DNA from: Sipunculus nudus
Taxonomy: Eukaryota > Annelida > Sipuncula > Golfingiida > Sipunculidae
NCBI GenBank assembly: GCA_026874595.1
Contig: CM049309.1
Span: 93,890,723-93,954,722, forward strand
Direction: 5' to 3'
Length of the DNA stretch: 64,000 nt
The notes under the pieces are model-generated. The model was given only the letters and a program-made list of their open reading frames with translations, searched no databases and had not been told where the DNA came from. Position numbers and translations under genes: made by a program. The stretch's first letter is position 1. The number at the start of each line of letters is the position of its first letter. This document shows, in pieces, positions 39,055 to 51,110 of this stretch.

Positions 39055-39727
39055 CCTGTATAATATATTAAGCTGAAAGGGGAATAAAGATATGTACGTT
39101 ATATAATGTTATATACATGCATCAACAAATGCACATACATTCTTATCTGATGTATATATAAACTGCTATCAATCAAGAATCTTGTATAGACTGCTATCAT
39201 TTCCAAACTTGCAATTTAACCAGGAACCATTAATTGGTGGACTGTACATGATAGCAAGCTCATTCTGTGAGCACTGCGGTCCTCTCACATCAACTGTCAT
39301 ATGTCACTTGTCAAATGATCCGCTTAGGCGCACTCATGTACCAGTAACCCCCCTGCCCCCTGGCACTGGGGTCGTCTTTTTTTCTGAGTCCTTGTGATGC
39401 CAACATTCTGGCGGGAAACTAAGCATTGCAGCCGAAACCACCGAGACACCTGTTCAAGCATTGTGAGTATATCTTTGTTCTTCATTCCTTCCTGCTTTAA
39501 TACCTACAAAGCTATATGGTAAAAAAATTGGTACATAATTTTAACAAGACTAATTGTGCGGGTTGCATAAAAATCAGCCGTTTCCTTGATAAAAGTAAAC
39601 GGGGAGGTTTCCTGGCCAGCTAGCCAGTCAGATTCAATAGTATGTTGACCTACTGTATATACAAAAAAGATGATATGAAATGTAGTTATAAGGTTAATTT
39701 AATAAATCCATATATGTTTATATTTGA

Positions 39728-39766
<39 letters not shown>

Positions 39767-40490
39767 GTGTGTGTAAGTGTTTTGTAATAACCGGTATTTG
39801 TGTATATATGTATTCAAATATGTGTGTGTCTGTGTGTGAGATTATTTACTAAGTTTTCTATACAAGTAGTTGATCATAATAGTGTGACATATCAGTGTGA
39901 CTTGATCCTGAGGAGCTGCATGTCAGGGGGCATTACGCGAACTCCACAAGCAAGGAAGCCAAAGCCATAATTGTCTGACCTAGACTGAACCTGCTGCATT
40001 CCTTAGATTAACATGCCCTATACACAGACCATATTACCCCACCTCCTCCCTCTCTCTTTCTTCCTCACTTCATTTATAAACTTGAGCCATTACAGTGCTT
40101 AGGCTGTCATCTAATGCCCTTATTCACTCAAGCCTTACTATATCCTGACAAATAGCATGTTGCCCTCCCCTCTTATTTCGTCTTCATTATCTACTTTATA
40201 ATGACATTAATGACGAACACAAACATAGCATTTTAATCACATTCATATAGGCCTATTTCTAAATAACATTGAAGTTGAGTAAAAAAAAAACAAAAAATGG
40301 CAAAATTGAATATTAAAATAAAATGAATAAATAAAGTATTAGGTAAAACTAATTTTGATGTACTGAACGTACTGCATGTATTACATTAAGGTGCATTCAC
40401 TTGTGAACGACAAATTTTAAACGATAGGGTCCTTATTTAAAAATCAAATTTAACATGTATCAATCCTTTCCTTAATTTATATTTCAGTTT
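39053..40490. other. No gene supported
   Basis: Holds an (AT)n run at 39728-39766. A more GC-rich stretch at 39230-39470 ends in a donor-like GTGAGTATA at ~39467, but no frame supports an exon. Its 71-codon ORF has no motif. Confidence 0.4.
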
Positions 40491-40492
40491 GA

Positions 40493-40493
<1 letters not shown>

Positions 40494-40534
<41 letters not shown>

Positions 40535-40545
40535 TATACACACAA

Positions 40546-40623
<78 letters not shown>
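40494..40623. repeat. Compound microsatellite (ATT)n-(AC)n-(AT)n
   Basis: ATT at 40494-40526, a short mixed join, CA at ~40546-40571, then AT to 40623. The ORFs on both strands here are low-complexity artefacts. Confidence 0.95.
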
Positions 40624-40628
<5 letters not shown>

Positions 40629-41315
40629 CACTCCTTTATACAGACAGCCACTGGGACTAAAAAATGTAATACAAAAAGGGAAAAAGGGAGAGGCCTTATA
40701 ATACAGCAGTGAGCATGCAGGGTTAGGAATCAAATGGGGCCGGGAAATCTAGCCTTGATATAGGATGTTGTTGCATTTAAGTGTGGCTGTACGCGGGAGT
40801 TGTATTGTATATATAGATACTTTTATGAATATATTTGTAAAACAATCTTAAGATACCATTTGTAAAAATAAGAGTAAGCAGTTTTAAGTGAAAAAAAATC
40901 GGACCAATATAAAAAGAAAAATTTGGGGAAATGTGTTTAAAAACTGTTTCAATAATTTTATGTAAATTACTGTTAGTGATTTAAAGGGGTATGAATCAAT
41001 TAATAAAATATAAATGATAAAAAAATTAATATTTAACAAATCATAATTTTCACTGTGCATTTTACAAAAATAACAAAAAATACTTAAGGATGTGATTCAT
41101 TGCTACTTAGCTCTCATTTAAGTGGTCAGCTAGATCCAGGGAAGTCACTAAAAAGTCGCATTGGAACCTGAAATTAGGTCACTCCGAGCTATGGGGCTGG
41201 TAAATACGCCCCCGCCCGCCCGAATAATCGAAAATTTGATTCAAAACCTTGATAACTAATACATGAATTGCCCTGAATCTTGCCTTGAAGATGACCATGA
41301 CAAGGTTTGTCAGTT
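40624..41315. other. No gene seen
   Basis: AT-rich, with only very short ORFs. Confidence 0.45.
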
Positions 41316-42060
41316 CCCGAAAACTGGTGGCGCCACTTTTTTTCTCATTTTTACGATTTTTTTACTGTTTTTGAGACCGTTAAATGACAGCAATTATGAC
41401 TTTTTCTCAACTGTGGTTTCATCTAGTGTCCCAAAACCTGGTGTGTTTATTGATTATGACTGGTTTCTTGAGTTCCTGAAGACCGGTGGCGCCACCTGTA
41501 TTTTTTTCTTTTTTTTTTATGATTTTTATTTTGAGACTACCACATTATATTGAAACTATCAGATTTGCAAATGTGATTTTATCTAGTGTCATGAAACCAT
41601 GTGTTATTTGGGACCCAATAGAACAAGTGGATGCCCTATAGTAATCACCTTGTCCATCCGTCCGTCTGTCCATTTGTTCGTTTTTCTGTATGTCCGTTTA
41701 AATTTGTTTCGTGATGATAACTCAAGTTTTGACATGTCAATTTCAAACTTAGTAATATATAGCCCACCTCTATAGCAAGAAAAACAGAGGACCCACCTAT
41801 TTTTAAAGATTTTGGGTGCATTTTAAGCAAAACATTTCACCCCAAACCTTCCATCTAGCAAATATAGGTGACGTGCAAATAGAAAATCCGTTTGATTGAT
41901 TTTGGGGTCATGAGATCAAAGGACTGAAATATTGGTTTCAAACTTGACTATTATATGGCCCATCACTAAAGTAAGAACCCTTTTGATTTAGGGGTCATGA
42001 GGCCAAAAGCCAAGGTCATAGAATCCGTGCCGTGACCCACAGGTTCTTTGTTTTACATTC
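41316..42060 (-). repeat. Interspersed repeat family C
   Basis: Two units ~159 bp apart carry the palindrome box (41326-41337 with one mismatch, 41485-41496 exact). They are followed by CATCCGTCCGTCTGTCC and related text. The GACGGAC-type motif is on the minus strand here. Confidence 0.6.
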
Positions 42061-42064
42061 TTGT

Positions 42065-43060
42065 AACTCATCTGCATGAACTATAGTCGTGGTCCATTGT
42101 CCGTCGTTCGTCCGTCCCTCCGTAGATCTGGCACGTTTAGACCTAGGAATCCAAAATTCGGCATAATGTTAGATGTCCCCAGGATCTCCTACCAAGCCGA
42201 AAACTGGGTCTTTGCGACTTCGTTCCTTTGAGAAATTAAGGAAAAAATGCCTAATATCAAAACCACTCATCTGTTTTCCCTCATATTTAACATGAATATT
42301 CCTCTATATAGTTCCTGTGTGCATGCAAGAAATTAAGTCTATTAAGTATAATTTTTTTAAGTTATGGGCCCAAACATAATAGACTTTATAAAAAATCAGG
42401 AAAAATATTTACTCACTTAACATGAAAAATTTTGAAACTAGAGTCTATTTCCCAAGTATATTACCATGTTTAATTAAGATTTAATTGTTTACCAAAAATT
42501 AGATCTGAATTTTGTATTTTTTAAAGTTATCAGCATAAAAATAAAATGAGTGACTTAAATTTTGCCCAATTTTGACCATGGCACTTTTTTTCCTGTTAGT
42601 ACCATTGATTTAATTTTCACAGCATGTAAACATAAATATTTAATTTGTTTAAATCTGAAATTTGAAAAAAGCTTGAAAATTAGTCTTGTTACTTATTTTG
42701 TGCTTGAGGCTCTATTGTAGTCATTTGCTTTGATAACAGATTAAAGATGCAGGGTCCCACTCCAGGTCACTGGAATTCACCTATGCAAGGGTTTCTGATT
42801 TGTTACAGTCACTAGGGGAGATCCCCTGCTGTGACAGGTGTACTGTTATTTTCATATCACCACCCCAATCCCCCCCCCCTCCGCAAACCCAACCCACCAA
42901 GTGTTATGCAGTAATTGTTATTATTTTCACTGTATCTCCTAATTTGTAATGCTGTTTCCACTCCAATATACAAAAACTTTCCTTAAAAAGATGTAATCCA
43001 GAAGATGCCATGTTGTGTTTATGTAGCATTTTTAAAGAAATCAATTTTCTTTTAAATGAT
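42065..43060 (-). repeat. Repeat family B, long inverted copy
   Basis: The reverse complement matches 6105-6900 and continues into the family's 3' end (GGACAATGGACCACGACTATAG), so it is the most complete B copy in the window. The terminal palindrome is decayed. Confidence 0.75.
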
Positions 43061-43188
43061 TATAACAAATATAATTTAACCCACCAGTATGCTTAAATTT
43101 ATAAAATATTAAGCACATTATGGATAAATAAAGACACAATTTAAAATTGTGAAATATAAATCAAGTATTTTTTTTTATATATTTATTT

Positions 43189-44150
43189 TATCCCGAGACA
43201 AAGTCGGGGGATACTATGTTTTCATACCGGTCCCGCCGCCGCCACCGCCGCCGCCGCCCCATATAAATCTTGTTGGCGTGATAACTCAAAAAATATTCCA
43301 CGGATCTTTACCAAACTTGATATATGTATAGATATGGGTGAGAGGACGACACCTATTTAAAATGAGGTCATGACCTTGACTAGGAGAGTGTCCTTGACCT
43401 TGAATATGTCTAATTTTGGGGAAAATCACACAAATTCTTAAATATCTCAAGAAATCTTGCATGGATTGATCCCAAAATCAAGTTGATCGAAGATCATGGA
43501 TAGGGTTGTCATGTTCCAGAAACTGGTGGCGCCACCTATTATTCTTTACTTATTTTCGTGCCGTTTAATACCCCCAAAATTGCTACTTGACAGTACTGTG
43601 AGCATTATAAGTCAAAAACTAATGGACAGATTTCTTTTATATTATGCATATACATAAATATGGGTTATGGGATGATGTTTATCTAAATTGGGGTCATGAC
43701 CTTTCCTATTAGAGTGGCCTTGACCTAGAATATTTGCCATATATGGTGAAAATTACACAAAATCCAATAATATCTCAATAAGGGATGCATGGATTGGTCC
43801 AAAAATCAAATTGATCGAAGATCTTGAATAGTATTGTCATGTACCGGAAACAGGTGGCGCCACCTGTTATTCTTTAACTTGTTTTCGTGCCGTTTAATAC
43901 CCCATCATTGCCACTTAACAGTACTGTGAGCATTACAAGTCAAAAACTAATGGACAAATTTCTTTCATATTATGCATATACATAGACATGGGTTTGGGAT
44001 GATGTATATTGAAATTGGGGTCATGACCTTTTCTATGAGAGTGACCTTTCCTAATAGTGTGGGCTGATATTAATTTGTTGCTGAAGATGGGGGGTCTATT
44101 CTTAAAGAGGGGGGGGGGGGATTGATTGTCTGCGGTGCCAAGAAATATCT
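43189..44150 (-). repeat. Interspersed repeat family F with terminal hairpin and 328-bp direct repeats
   Basis: The hairpin at 43189-43213 has arms TATCCCGAGAC and GTCGGGGGATA around AAA. A (CCG)n tract follows at 43231-43258. Two units 328 bp apart each carry GGTGGCGCCACC (43525-43536 and 43853-43864) followed by TTTTCGTGCCGTTTAATACC. A poly(G) run at 44109-44120 closes the block. Confidence 0.7.
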
Positions 44151-44470
44151 AGTTGTTTTGCAGATTTAAAGATTTATTTTTGTGGTAAAAAACAAATAAA
44201 CATTTGTATGCATGATGTGGTGTTATCTGACAAGATTGAGATTTATGAAAATGCAATTGAAAATTATGAATTATTCATTTATATATGTTATATTGGAAAT
44301 GTATAGAAATGTAAACTTATAATAAAAAAAATTTGATGTGATAAAAAAATTAGGATCTAATACAAACATTTGTTCATTATTTTCCTGCCTCAGCAGAATT
44401 GGAGATCAGCCTTTATTTACCCTGTATTTATGTTGTTAATTTGATATATTTCAACTGTATATATTTCATA
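44151..44470 (-). repeat. Inverted copy of the block at 4600-4750
   Basis: CATTATTTTCCTGCCTCAGC and neighbours are the reverse complement of the left block. In both places a hairpin-ended element separates this block from family B. Confidence 0.65.
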
Positions 44471-44689
44471 AAATAAAAAAAAAACATATATATTAAATAA
44501 TATATATTATGCAAAAAAAAAATAGATTCAATTAAACGTCAACAGTTAATCAAAAAGCCAACTAATGATCACGGTAATAGTACAGACCATTTGTTCACAA
44601 ACTGCTCACATGCTTCAGTTTCAACATTAGGAAACACATGGTTAGGTCACATAATATTATTTGCAACAATTTCTTGCTCATCAATACAA

Positions 44690-44815
44690 ACAAATCATAT
44701 AAACCAACCATAGCCCATATTACCTCTTCCTCTTACACTTTATCTCCATTTGATATTATTTTTACCTTCAAGGTCAACTTCAGCTGAGCACAGTGACCCA
44801 TGGGTCCCTTGTTCA
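44690..44815 (+). repeat. Repeat family G copy
   Basis: ATAAACCAACCATAGCCCAT through GACCCATGGGTCCCTTGTT matches 48665-48812. The inverted end is at 12268-12300. Confidence 0.6.
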
Positions 44816-47060
44816 ATACATGTATTAGATCATTAAAAAACACCCAGTAAATTATACAATAAAGAATGAATTTGAGATGGGCATGTTAAATATTTATTAA
44901 CTGAAATAAAAACATCAAATGTATGAATTCATATCAACCTTTACAATAAAAACAAAGGTTTACATAATATAATGTGACCATTGAAACCTATGTTATGTAT
45001 ACCAAGGCCATGCCAGCACCAGTCATGACAGGTTACGTAACACACTCTTAGAAATAAGGTTTCCATGGGCATCCCTGGGGAACTCTGTAGTTTCAGGTGA
45101 AAACTTGGTGGTTCTGTATGCGTTAAAATGGTTCTGTGCAAGCGACAGCATTCTTTTCAATAAAGCAGGTTCCACAGCCACGTGAAGGGTTCCTCAGACG
45201 GAGTCATATGACCTTTTGCGCACGATACACGATACCCGTGTTTTCTTTGCTAAAAGAAGCTGAATGTGGAAAGGGCACAGCACTGAAGAATATTTGAAAA
45301 TCAGATAAGTATAAGACTTTTTAACTAATAGAAACTATTTGATCTTGATTTATAAAATTGTTGGTAGCAGACCCGACTGTAATATTTATTATCAGCAGGT
45401 TTATCTGATGGACTGGCTTTAATTGTCTATCTGTTGTACTGGTCAGTCCTGGCCATCGGTGACCTTAATAGACCCGTAATGACAAGATGGCAGGTTTCCT
45501 GCTGGAGGGATAAATATACGGCCCACTAGTAGTGTGAAGATTCAGGAGGTCGGACATGTTTATTGCTGGACTGTATGTATGACTATGACATTGCTGTGTA
45601 TACATTTTGTTTCAATGAAGACCCAGCTTGGCCTGCTGTACAGCGAATACCTTTAGAATACCCTCCCATGCAGACAACATTCACTTTTGACTTTTCCACC
45701 ATGATTGACCAGCTGCCTTTCTTACAGAAGAACATGATGTGACCAAATTTCATTATGAGCAGAACATAATTTGTTTGAAATGCAATAGAAATATTTATCG
45801 AAGAAAATGTGGTTACAATAAGTGATCAATTTTAAGATATAAACACAGTAAAAATGGGCCTTTATTCAAAGTAGTACTATTTATTTTTACCAAAAATGCT
45901 GTCTCAAATATTATGGGAAATTAATACAGTACCACTAATATAATGGATATTATAAGGACCCCCTCCCCCTTGAGTCCCATGTTATGAACAAATAAATAAT
46001 AAATAAATATTAATGATTACAAAATATATTATATGAATGTATATACAATTTATTTGTTTATTTTTTTTGCCATTTTCACACATTTATTCTTTTTAACTTG
46101 CTAAATGGCTTGGCCGGAGATCTCAAAGAATATGGTGTAATAGTTGTAACATTTAAAAAAGTTGCTTTAAATTTGTACAAAAATAAACCATTAATTTCCC
46201 AACAAAATCATGCTCGGGTTTGCAATTCATTTTGATCTCATATTTATCCATTGTTTGATTAAAATGGTACCATCTTTAACTTTAATTTTTTTTAAATACT
46301 TACAGGCTTCATTAGCTCATCATTCAGCATTTTGCCTTTGAAAATGAAGTCGTGCTTTCTTTTTCTGTCATCATGCAGAGTTTAAATTGAAATAGCCAAC
46401 AAGTTTTTTTTTCATTTTTTTGGGGTATAAGTATGAAATTGAATAAAGGTTTATGCAGACATATATTTATAAATTCCTTTTTGCAATACCTTTCTCCAAA
46501 AATGTTACAAACAATTGTGTAAATGATAGACTCTAATATATATAATGTGGAGCGTTATGACAATGGGTCACAATTTTCTATGTCATTAAGGCATGATATA
46601 CATGTAAATGAACACACTGATTCGTAGGTAACTCCATTGATTTAAAAAAAATGATGTCACAATTCACATCCGCTCGATCTAAATAAATATTGTTCTATAT
46701 TTTCAGGGTGAGTGAAGACTCTTCGCTAAACAAAAGACCAATTATGAAGTATGAAGAGCTGAAGACGAAATGTTGAAATTTGTCATGGTGGTAGTATCAA
46801 AGCAAATGATCTTGCCAAGTGCAAAAACGCATGCAGCATTTAAAATAACAACAAAAGTCCCAGCAACAAGAAAACCAGCTCTGAGCAGATTGTCATAAAC
46901 TATACATTTATTATATATTTTATGATTGTCTATAACACGTTTAATTTGTCCTAGACCGATATAACCAGCTTTATTATCTTCTTGAAGTCATCTGAGCTTT
47001 GTTATAAAATGAAGTTTGGCACATGCATTTTGTGTGTATGAGGCCAGCGCATTAACTGTT
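44816..47060. other. Mostly unassigned; one possible tiny terminal exon
   Basis: At 46707-46776 a good acceptor (CTATATTTTCAG) precedes 22 open codons (VSEDSSLNKRPIMKYEELKT then KC) and a TGA. No donor partner or poly(A) signal nearby confirms it, so I hold it as a weak candidate only. Confidence 0.25.
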
Positions 47061-47069
47061 AATGTCTAA

Positions 47070-47345
47070 CAGGAAGTGAAGGCAGGCACATACTGAGTGA
47101 ATGCAACCAAATTTCCTCTTGATATCTAAGAGGGAATGAAGGTAGGCACAATTAGATCTAGTGTGAAGCCAGCCACATTTGCTTTTGATATTCAGCTGCG
47201 AGTGAAGGCAGGCACATACTGAGTGAAGATAACCACATTTCACCTGATATCTAATAGGGAGTGATGGCAGGCACATTCACATCGAGTGTGAAGCCAGCCA
47301 CATTTGCTGTTTTTTATTTGATAGTGAATGAAGGTAGTCACACAC
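47070..47345. repeat. Dimeric ~125-bp tandem repeat
   Basis: GTGAAGGCAGGCACA-type boxes occur at 47076, 47136, 47202, 47261 and 47326. Spacings alternate near 60 and 66 bp, so the real unit is a dimer. The minus-strand ORFs here are repeat translations. Confidence 0.85.
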
Positions 47346-48186
47346 ATTGCGTATGGCTAAACTCATTATAGAATTTGTTAATATATTTATTTCTTTATTT
47401 AGAAATGTGTTTAATAATGTTAATAAGAACACTTCACCTACTTTGAGTTTTCTCATTTGAAACAATTTTTTTATTTTTACATCAATTACACTTTATTCAA
47501 AAGAACTTTGTAAAACTGCTTGGCTTTAAATTTGAGAATGTCCCATTCAATAATTCAAAAGAGAATAATATTACAGTAAAAATGTCAAGTCAAATTCATC
47601 TAATTGCTTTGCTTACAATTGAAAATTCAAATTGTCTCTTTGACAGGATTTTATGCAGTTGGTTGATATTAACCTACGATGTCCTGCCATATGCTGCCAA
47701 ATCAACAATGATGCTGGTGTTATAGAATCGATAGCAGAAGAATCATATCATGCTTTCATCTTTGCTGATAGTATTCATGGAGAAAGTGGATGCAGAACCA
47801 CTTTTAAACGAATATGAAATTGATGGCTGCGTATTTTGCATTATAATCCTCAACTGGCCCAAGAAGGACCAACTAATCAGGATTTTTACAGTTAAATGTG
47901 TAAAGGGAAACAGAAAACCTATTCTATAAAGTTACTGCAGCATAAACTTTGAAGCACACATATAAGAGGATATACCAATTTTAGGATTTCTGTAGTACCC
48001 TGTGTCACCATTCTAAGAGAGAGATCCTGAATGTTACATCCAATCATTTCCTTGTTCTGAACTGCACATATGTAGTATATGAATTTCTTCGTTTAAAGTA
48101 AAATAAAGTATGTTTACCCCTGTATTTTATTCTTGTTTTTTTTACAGTTACTATCCATTTGATAAAAAAAAGTCCCCCATTAAAGT
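47346..48186. other. No gene seen
   Basis: AT-rich with no motif-bearing ORF. It ends in a strong polypyrimidine tract and CAG at ~48146. Confidence 0.4.
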
Positions 48187-48462
48187 GTGATAATATCCAA
48201 GAGGAATGACATGCCAGTTGAGGGCATACCTCCGCCAAGGAAAAGGAATCGTGCTAGATCTGTTCCTTTATCTCGCCCTGCAGTGAATTTGAATTGGTCC
48301 TGTCTAGTTTGGTGTAATAGGTTCACCCAGAATATGTATAAACTGTCAAAGTTCCTGTCGGAACAAATAAGTCAAGGAACCCAGTTAATGTCTGTAGAAC
48401 CATTCCTGGTTAATTTAAAAAAGGACCTTAATAATGGTTTTGCAAAGACCCAGCGGAAGTAA
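48187..48462 (+). CDS. Unrecognised open frame of 85-91 codons
   Basis: From the ATG at ~48208 the frame reads MPVEGIPPPRKRNRARSVPL onward and closes with NNGFAKTQRK and TAA. The start is basic and proline-rich; the middle is a mixed WSCLVWCNRFTQNMYKLSKF stretch that could be helical. I know no family for it. It lies just before a GGTTCC-rich stretch of a kind common in repeats (48475-48590), so it may be part of a mobile element rather than a host exon. Codon use is ordinary for the window. Confidence 0.3.
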   Translation: MIISKRNDMPVEGIPPPRKRNRARSVPLSRPAVNLNWSCLVWCNRFTQNMYKLSKFLSEQISQGTQLMSVEPFLVNLKKDLNNGFAKTQRK

Positions 48463-48469
48463 TTAGCAC

Positions 48470-48623
48470 CATACAAGGTTCCTCAAGGGTTTCAGAAGGA
48501 ACCTTCATTCAGGGTTCCTCAGGGAACCAAGATGGGTTCCAAATATGTGACAAGCCAAAGAACCAAAATGGGTTCCACTTAGAACCCTTTATCAGCTCAG
48601 CTGACTATAAGTCATCTGAGCTA
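48470..48623. repeat. GGTTCC/GGAACC repeat and inverted family B hairpin
   Basis: GGTTCCTC, GGAACC and GGGTTCC boxes alternate at 48475-48588. They are followed at 48593-48623 by the family B palindrome in reverse orientation. Confidence 0.65.
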
Positions 48624-48664
48624 TAGCGATCACTCTTTGTTTGATCACTCTTATTCCTTACTCG

Positions 48665-48812
48665 TCAATATAAACCTAGCATGTCAACCAACCATGGCCT
48701 ATGTTTCCTTTTCCTCCAAGACATCGCTTTTTGTTATTATTATAGATTTTATCTTCCTGGTGAACTTCAGATGAGCACGATAACACATAGGTCCCTTGTT
48801 TTATAGTCCCGC
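48665..48812 (+). repeat. Repeat family G copy
   Basis: Parallel to 44690-44815, ending in ACATAGGTCCCTTGTTTTA. Confidence 0.6.
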
Positions 48813-49579
48813 CATCAGTCATCAGTAGAATTTCTTGTTAACAAGACAAATTTATCAAAAACAAATATTGCATTTCACCCCTCAAATGTGAAACAACTAT
48901 AATTTATCCATTTCCTGAACAAGGTTAATTCTGAGGAAATCTATGTTAAGTTACTCCTGTCACATATGAGATACTGAAGATTTTTCCTCAGATTTGACAC
49001 ACAAGATGTTTCCTTCAAGTGTTAGAAGTGTTTGAAAACTGGTGACTTGTGACCTTGATCTTCAAGATCTAATCTACAGAAATCTAGGATGATTGCATGT
49101 AACCCCCTAACTTTGGAGATATTTTCTTTAACTTTTAGGGGAGGCCGATTGGGATTGGAGACATTTATATCTTAAACAAAGCCATACTACTGAATTTATT
49201 CTTTTATCATGTGTAAATAATTTTCACAAAACCATTTTAAGGCTGTTTTGTTTTAGCTTGTCTGAAGACTTTTAACAAAGAAGATCGAATAACACCCAGA
49301 AGAGCCAGAGAGGATGTTTCTAACATCTGTCCTATCAGAAGTGTCCAGACAAAAAGAGGTCTTTTTGGCCAATGCTAATACGGGACTGAGGCGGACAGCA
49401 AATAAGTGAAAGGAGAAGTATTCCGATATCATATATGTCGTGTGTAACATTCAGTGCAACCTGACATACTGTGAAACATTAGAAATAAAATTTATAATTT
49501 TATGTGTCTTTTCCGATTTGGATGTAATGCATATTGGGTGTGTGTGTGAGGGAGAGAGAGACAGACAGACAGAGAGAAA
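48813..49579. other. No gene seen
   Basis: Ends in a (GA/CA)-rich stretch at ~49540-49578, just before the satellite. Confidence 0.45.
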
Positions 49580-50892
49580 GTGGTGTCATGGTGATATCAC
49601 AAAATGATCACCATGTGACCTCAGCATGTGACATCTCTGTGACATGAAGAGAGTGCGATCAAGGTGAAATGACAGTATCACCATGTGACCTAAGCATGTG
49701 ACATCACTGAGTCACCAGTGTGAGGTTACAAAATTCATGTCACAGTGAGGTCACAGCATGAGGTCTGTGTGAGCTAATCTGTGATTTCGTGGTGACATCA
49801 GCATGTGACATCTCTATGACATCGAGATAAACAGATCATGGTGAAATAACAGTATGATCACCATGTGATCTAAGCGTGTGACATCACTGTGTCACCAGTG
49901 TGAGGTTACAAAATTCATGTCACAGTGAGATCACAGCATGAGGTCTGTGTGAGCTAATCTGTGATGTCGTGGTGACATCAGCATGTGACATCTCTGTGAC
50001 ATCAAGAGAGAGATATCAGGATGAAGTCACAGTATGATCACCATGTGACCTAAGCGTGTGACATCACTGTGTCACCAGTGTGAGGTTACAAAATTTATGT
50101 CACAGTGAGGTCACAGCATGAGGTCTGTGTGAGCTAATCTGTGATGTCTTGGTGACATCAGCATGTGACATCTCTGTGACATCGAGATAGACAGATCATT
50201 GTGAAGTCACAGTATGATCACCATGTGACCTAAGCGTGTGACATCACTGTGTCACCAGTGTGAGGTTACAAAATTCATGTCACAGTGAGGTCACAGCATG
50301 AGGTCTGTGTGAGCTAATCTGTTATGTTGTGGTGACATCAGCATGTGACATCACTGTGACATCGAGATAGACAGATCATGGTGAAGTCACAGTATGATCA
50401 CCATGTGACCTAAGCGTGTGACATCACTGTGTCACCAGTGTGAGGTTACAAAATTCATGTCACAGTGAGGTCACAGCATGAGGTCTGTGTGAGCTAATCT
50501 GTTATGTTGTGGTGACATCAGCATGTGACATCACTGTGAGATCGAGATAGACAGATCATGGTGAAGTCACAGTATGATCACCATATGACCTAAGCATGTG
50601 ACATCACTGTGTTACCAGTGTGAGGTTACAAAATTCATGTCACAGTGAGGTCACAGCATGAGGTCTGTGTGAGCTAATCTGTGATGTCGTGGTGACATCA
50701 GCATGTGACATCTCTGTGACATCAAGAGAGAGATATCAGGATGAAGTCACAGTATGATCACCATGTGACCTAAGCGTGTGACATCACTGTGATACCAGTG
50801 TTAGGTTACAGATTTCATGTCACAGTGAGGTCACACGATGAGGTCATGTGATATAATATGTGATGCCATTGTGAGATCACCGTGATGTCAAA
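49580..50892. repeat. 180-bp satellite, about 7 units
   Basis: CCATGTGACCTAAGC recurs exactly every 180 bp (49681, 49861, 50041, 50221, 50401, 50581, 50761) with no indel. Units contain GTGACATCACTGTGTCACCA, AATTCATGTCACAGTGAGGT and TGAGCTAATCTGTGATGTCG. They use the same TGA/TCA words as the 112-bp satellite but align with it only in short stretches. Confidence 0.97.
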
Positions 50893-50970
50893 TTCCCGAC
50901 TGGGTCCCTCTCAGGCCCACCTGGTGCAAGTGCCCACGAAAGATGGGAACACTTCAGAGACTCTGTCACA
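50888..50970 (+). mobile_element. LINE endonuclease C-terminal fragment
   Basis: The frame reads PPGASAHERWEHFRDSV, a motif I associate with the segment just after the endonuclease core in this LINE type. It continues in frame from the piece that stops at 31317. Homology is lost by ~50970 and a TGA follows. Confidence 0.65.
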
Positions 50971-51110
50971 CCACAAGAGATGTGAACGACAAGATTCTGT
51001 TAACTGTCAAACTTACTGGTTGAAACTCATGTATACGTATACTACAAAAGATAAATAAGACACGAGTTAACAAAAACAAATCAATATATTAAAGAAAACA
51101 TATACTTACC

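Noticed and set aside
40489..40733. Tyr/Ile and Thr/His low-complexity ORFs
   Set aside because: Translations of ATT, AC and AT microsatellites.
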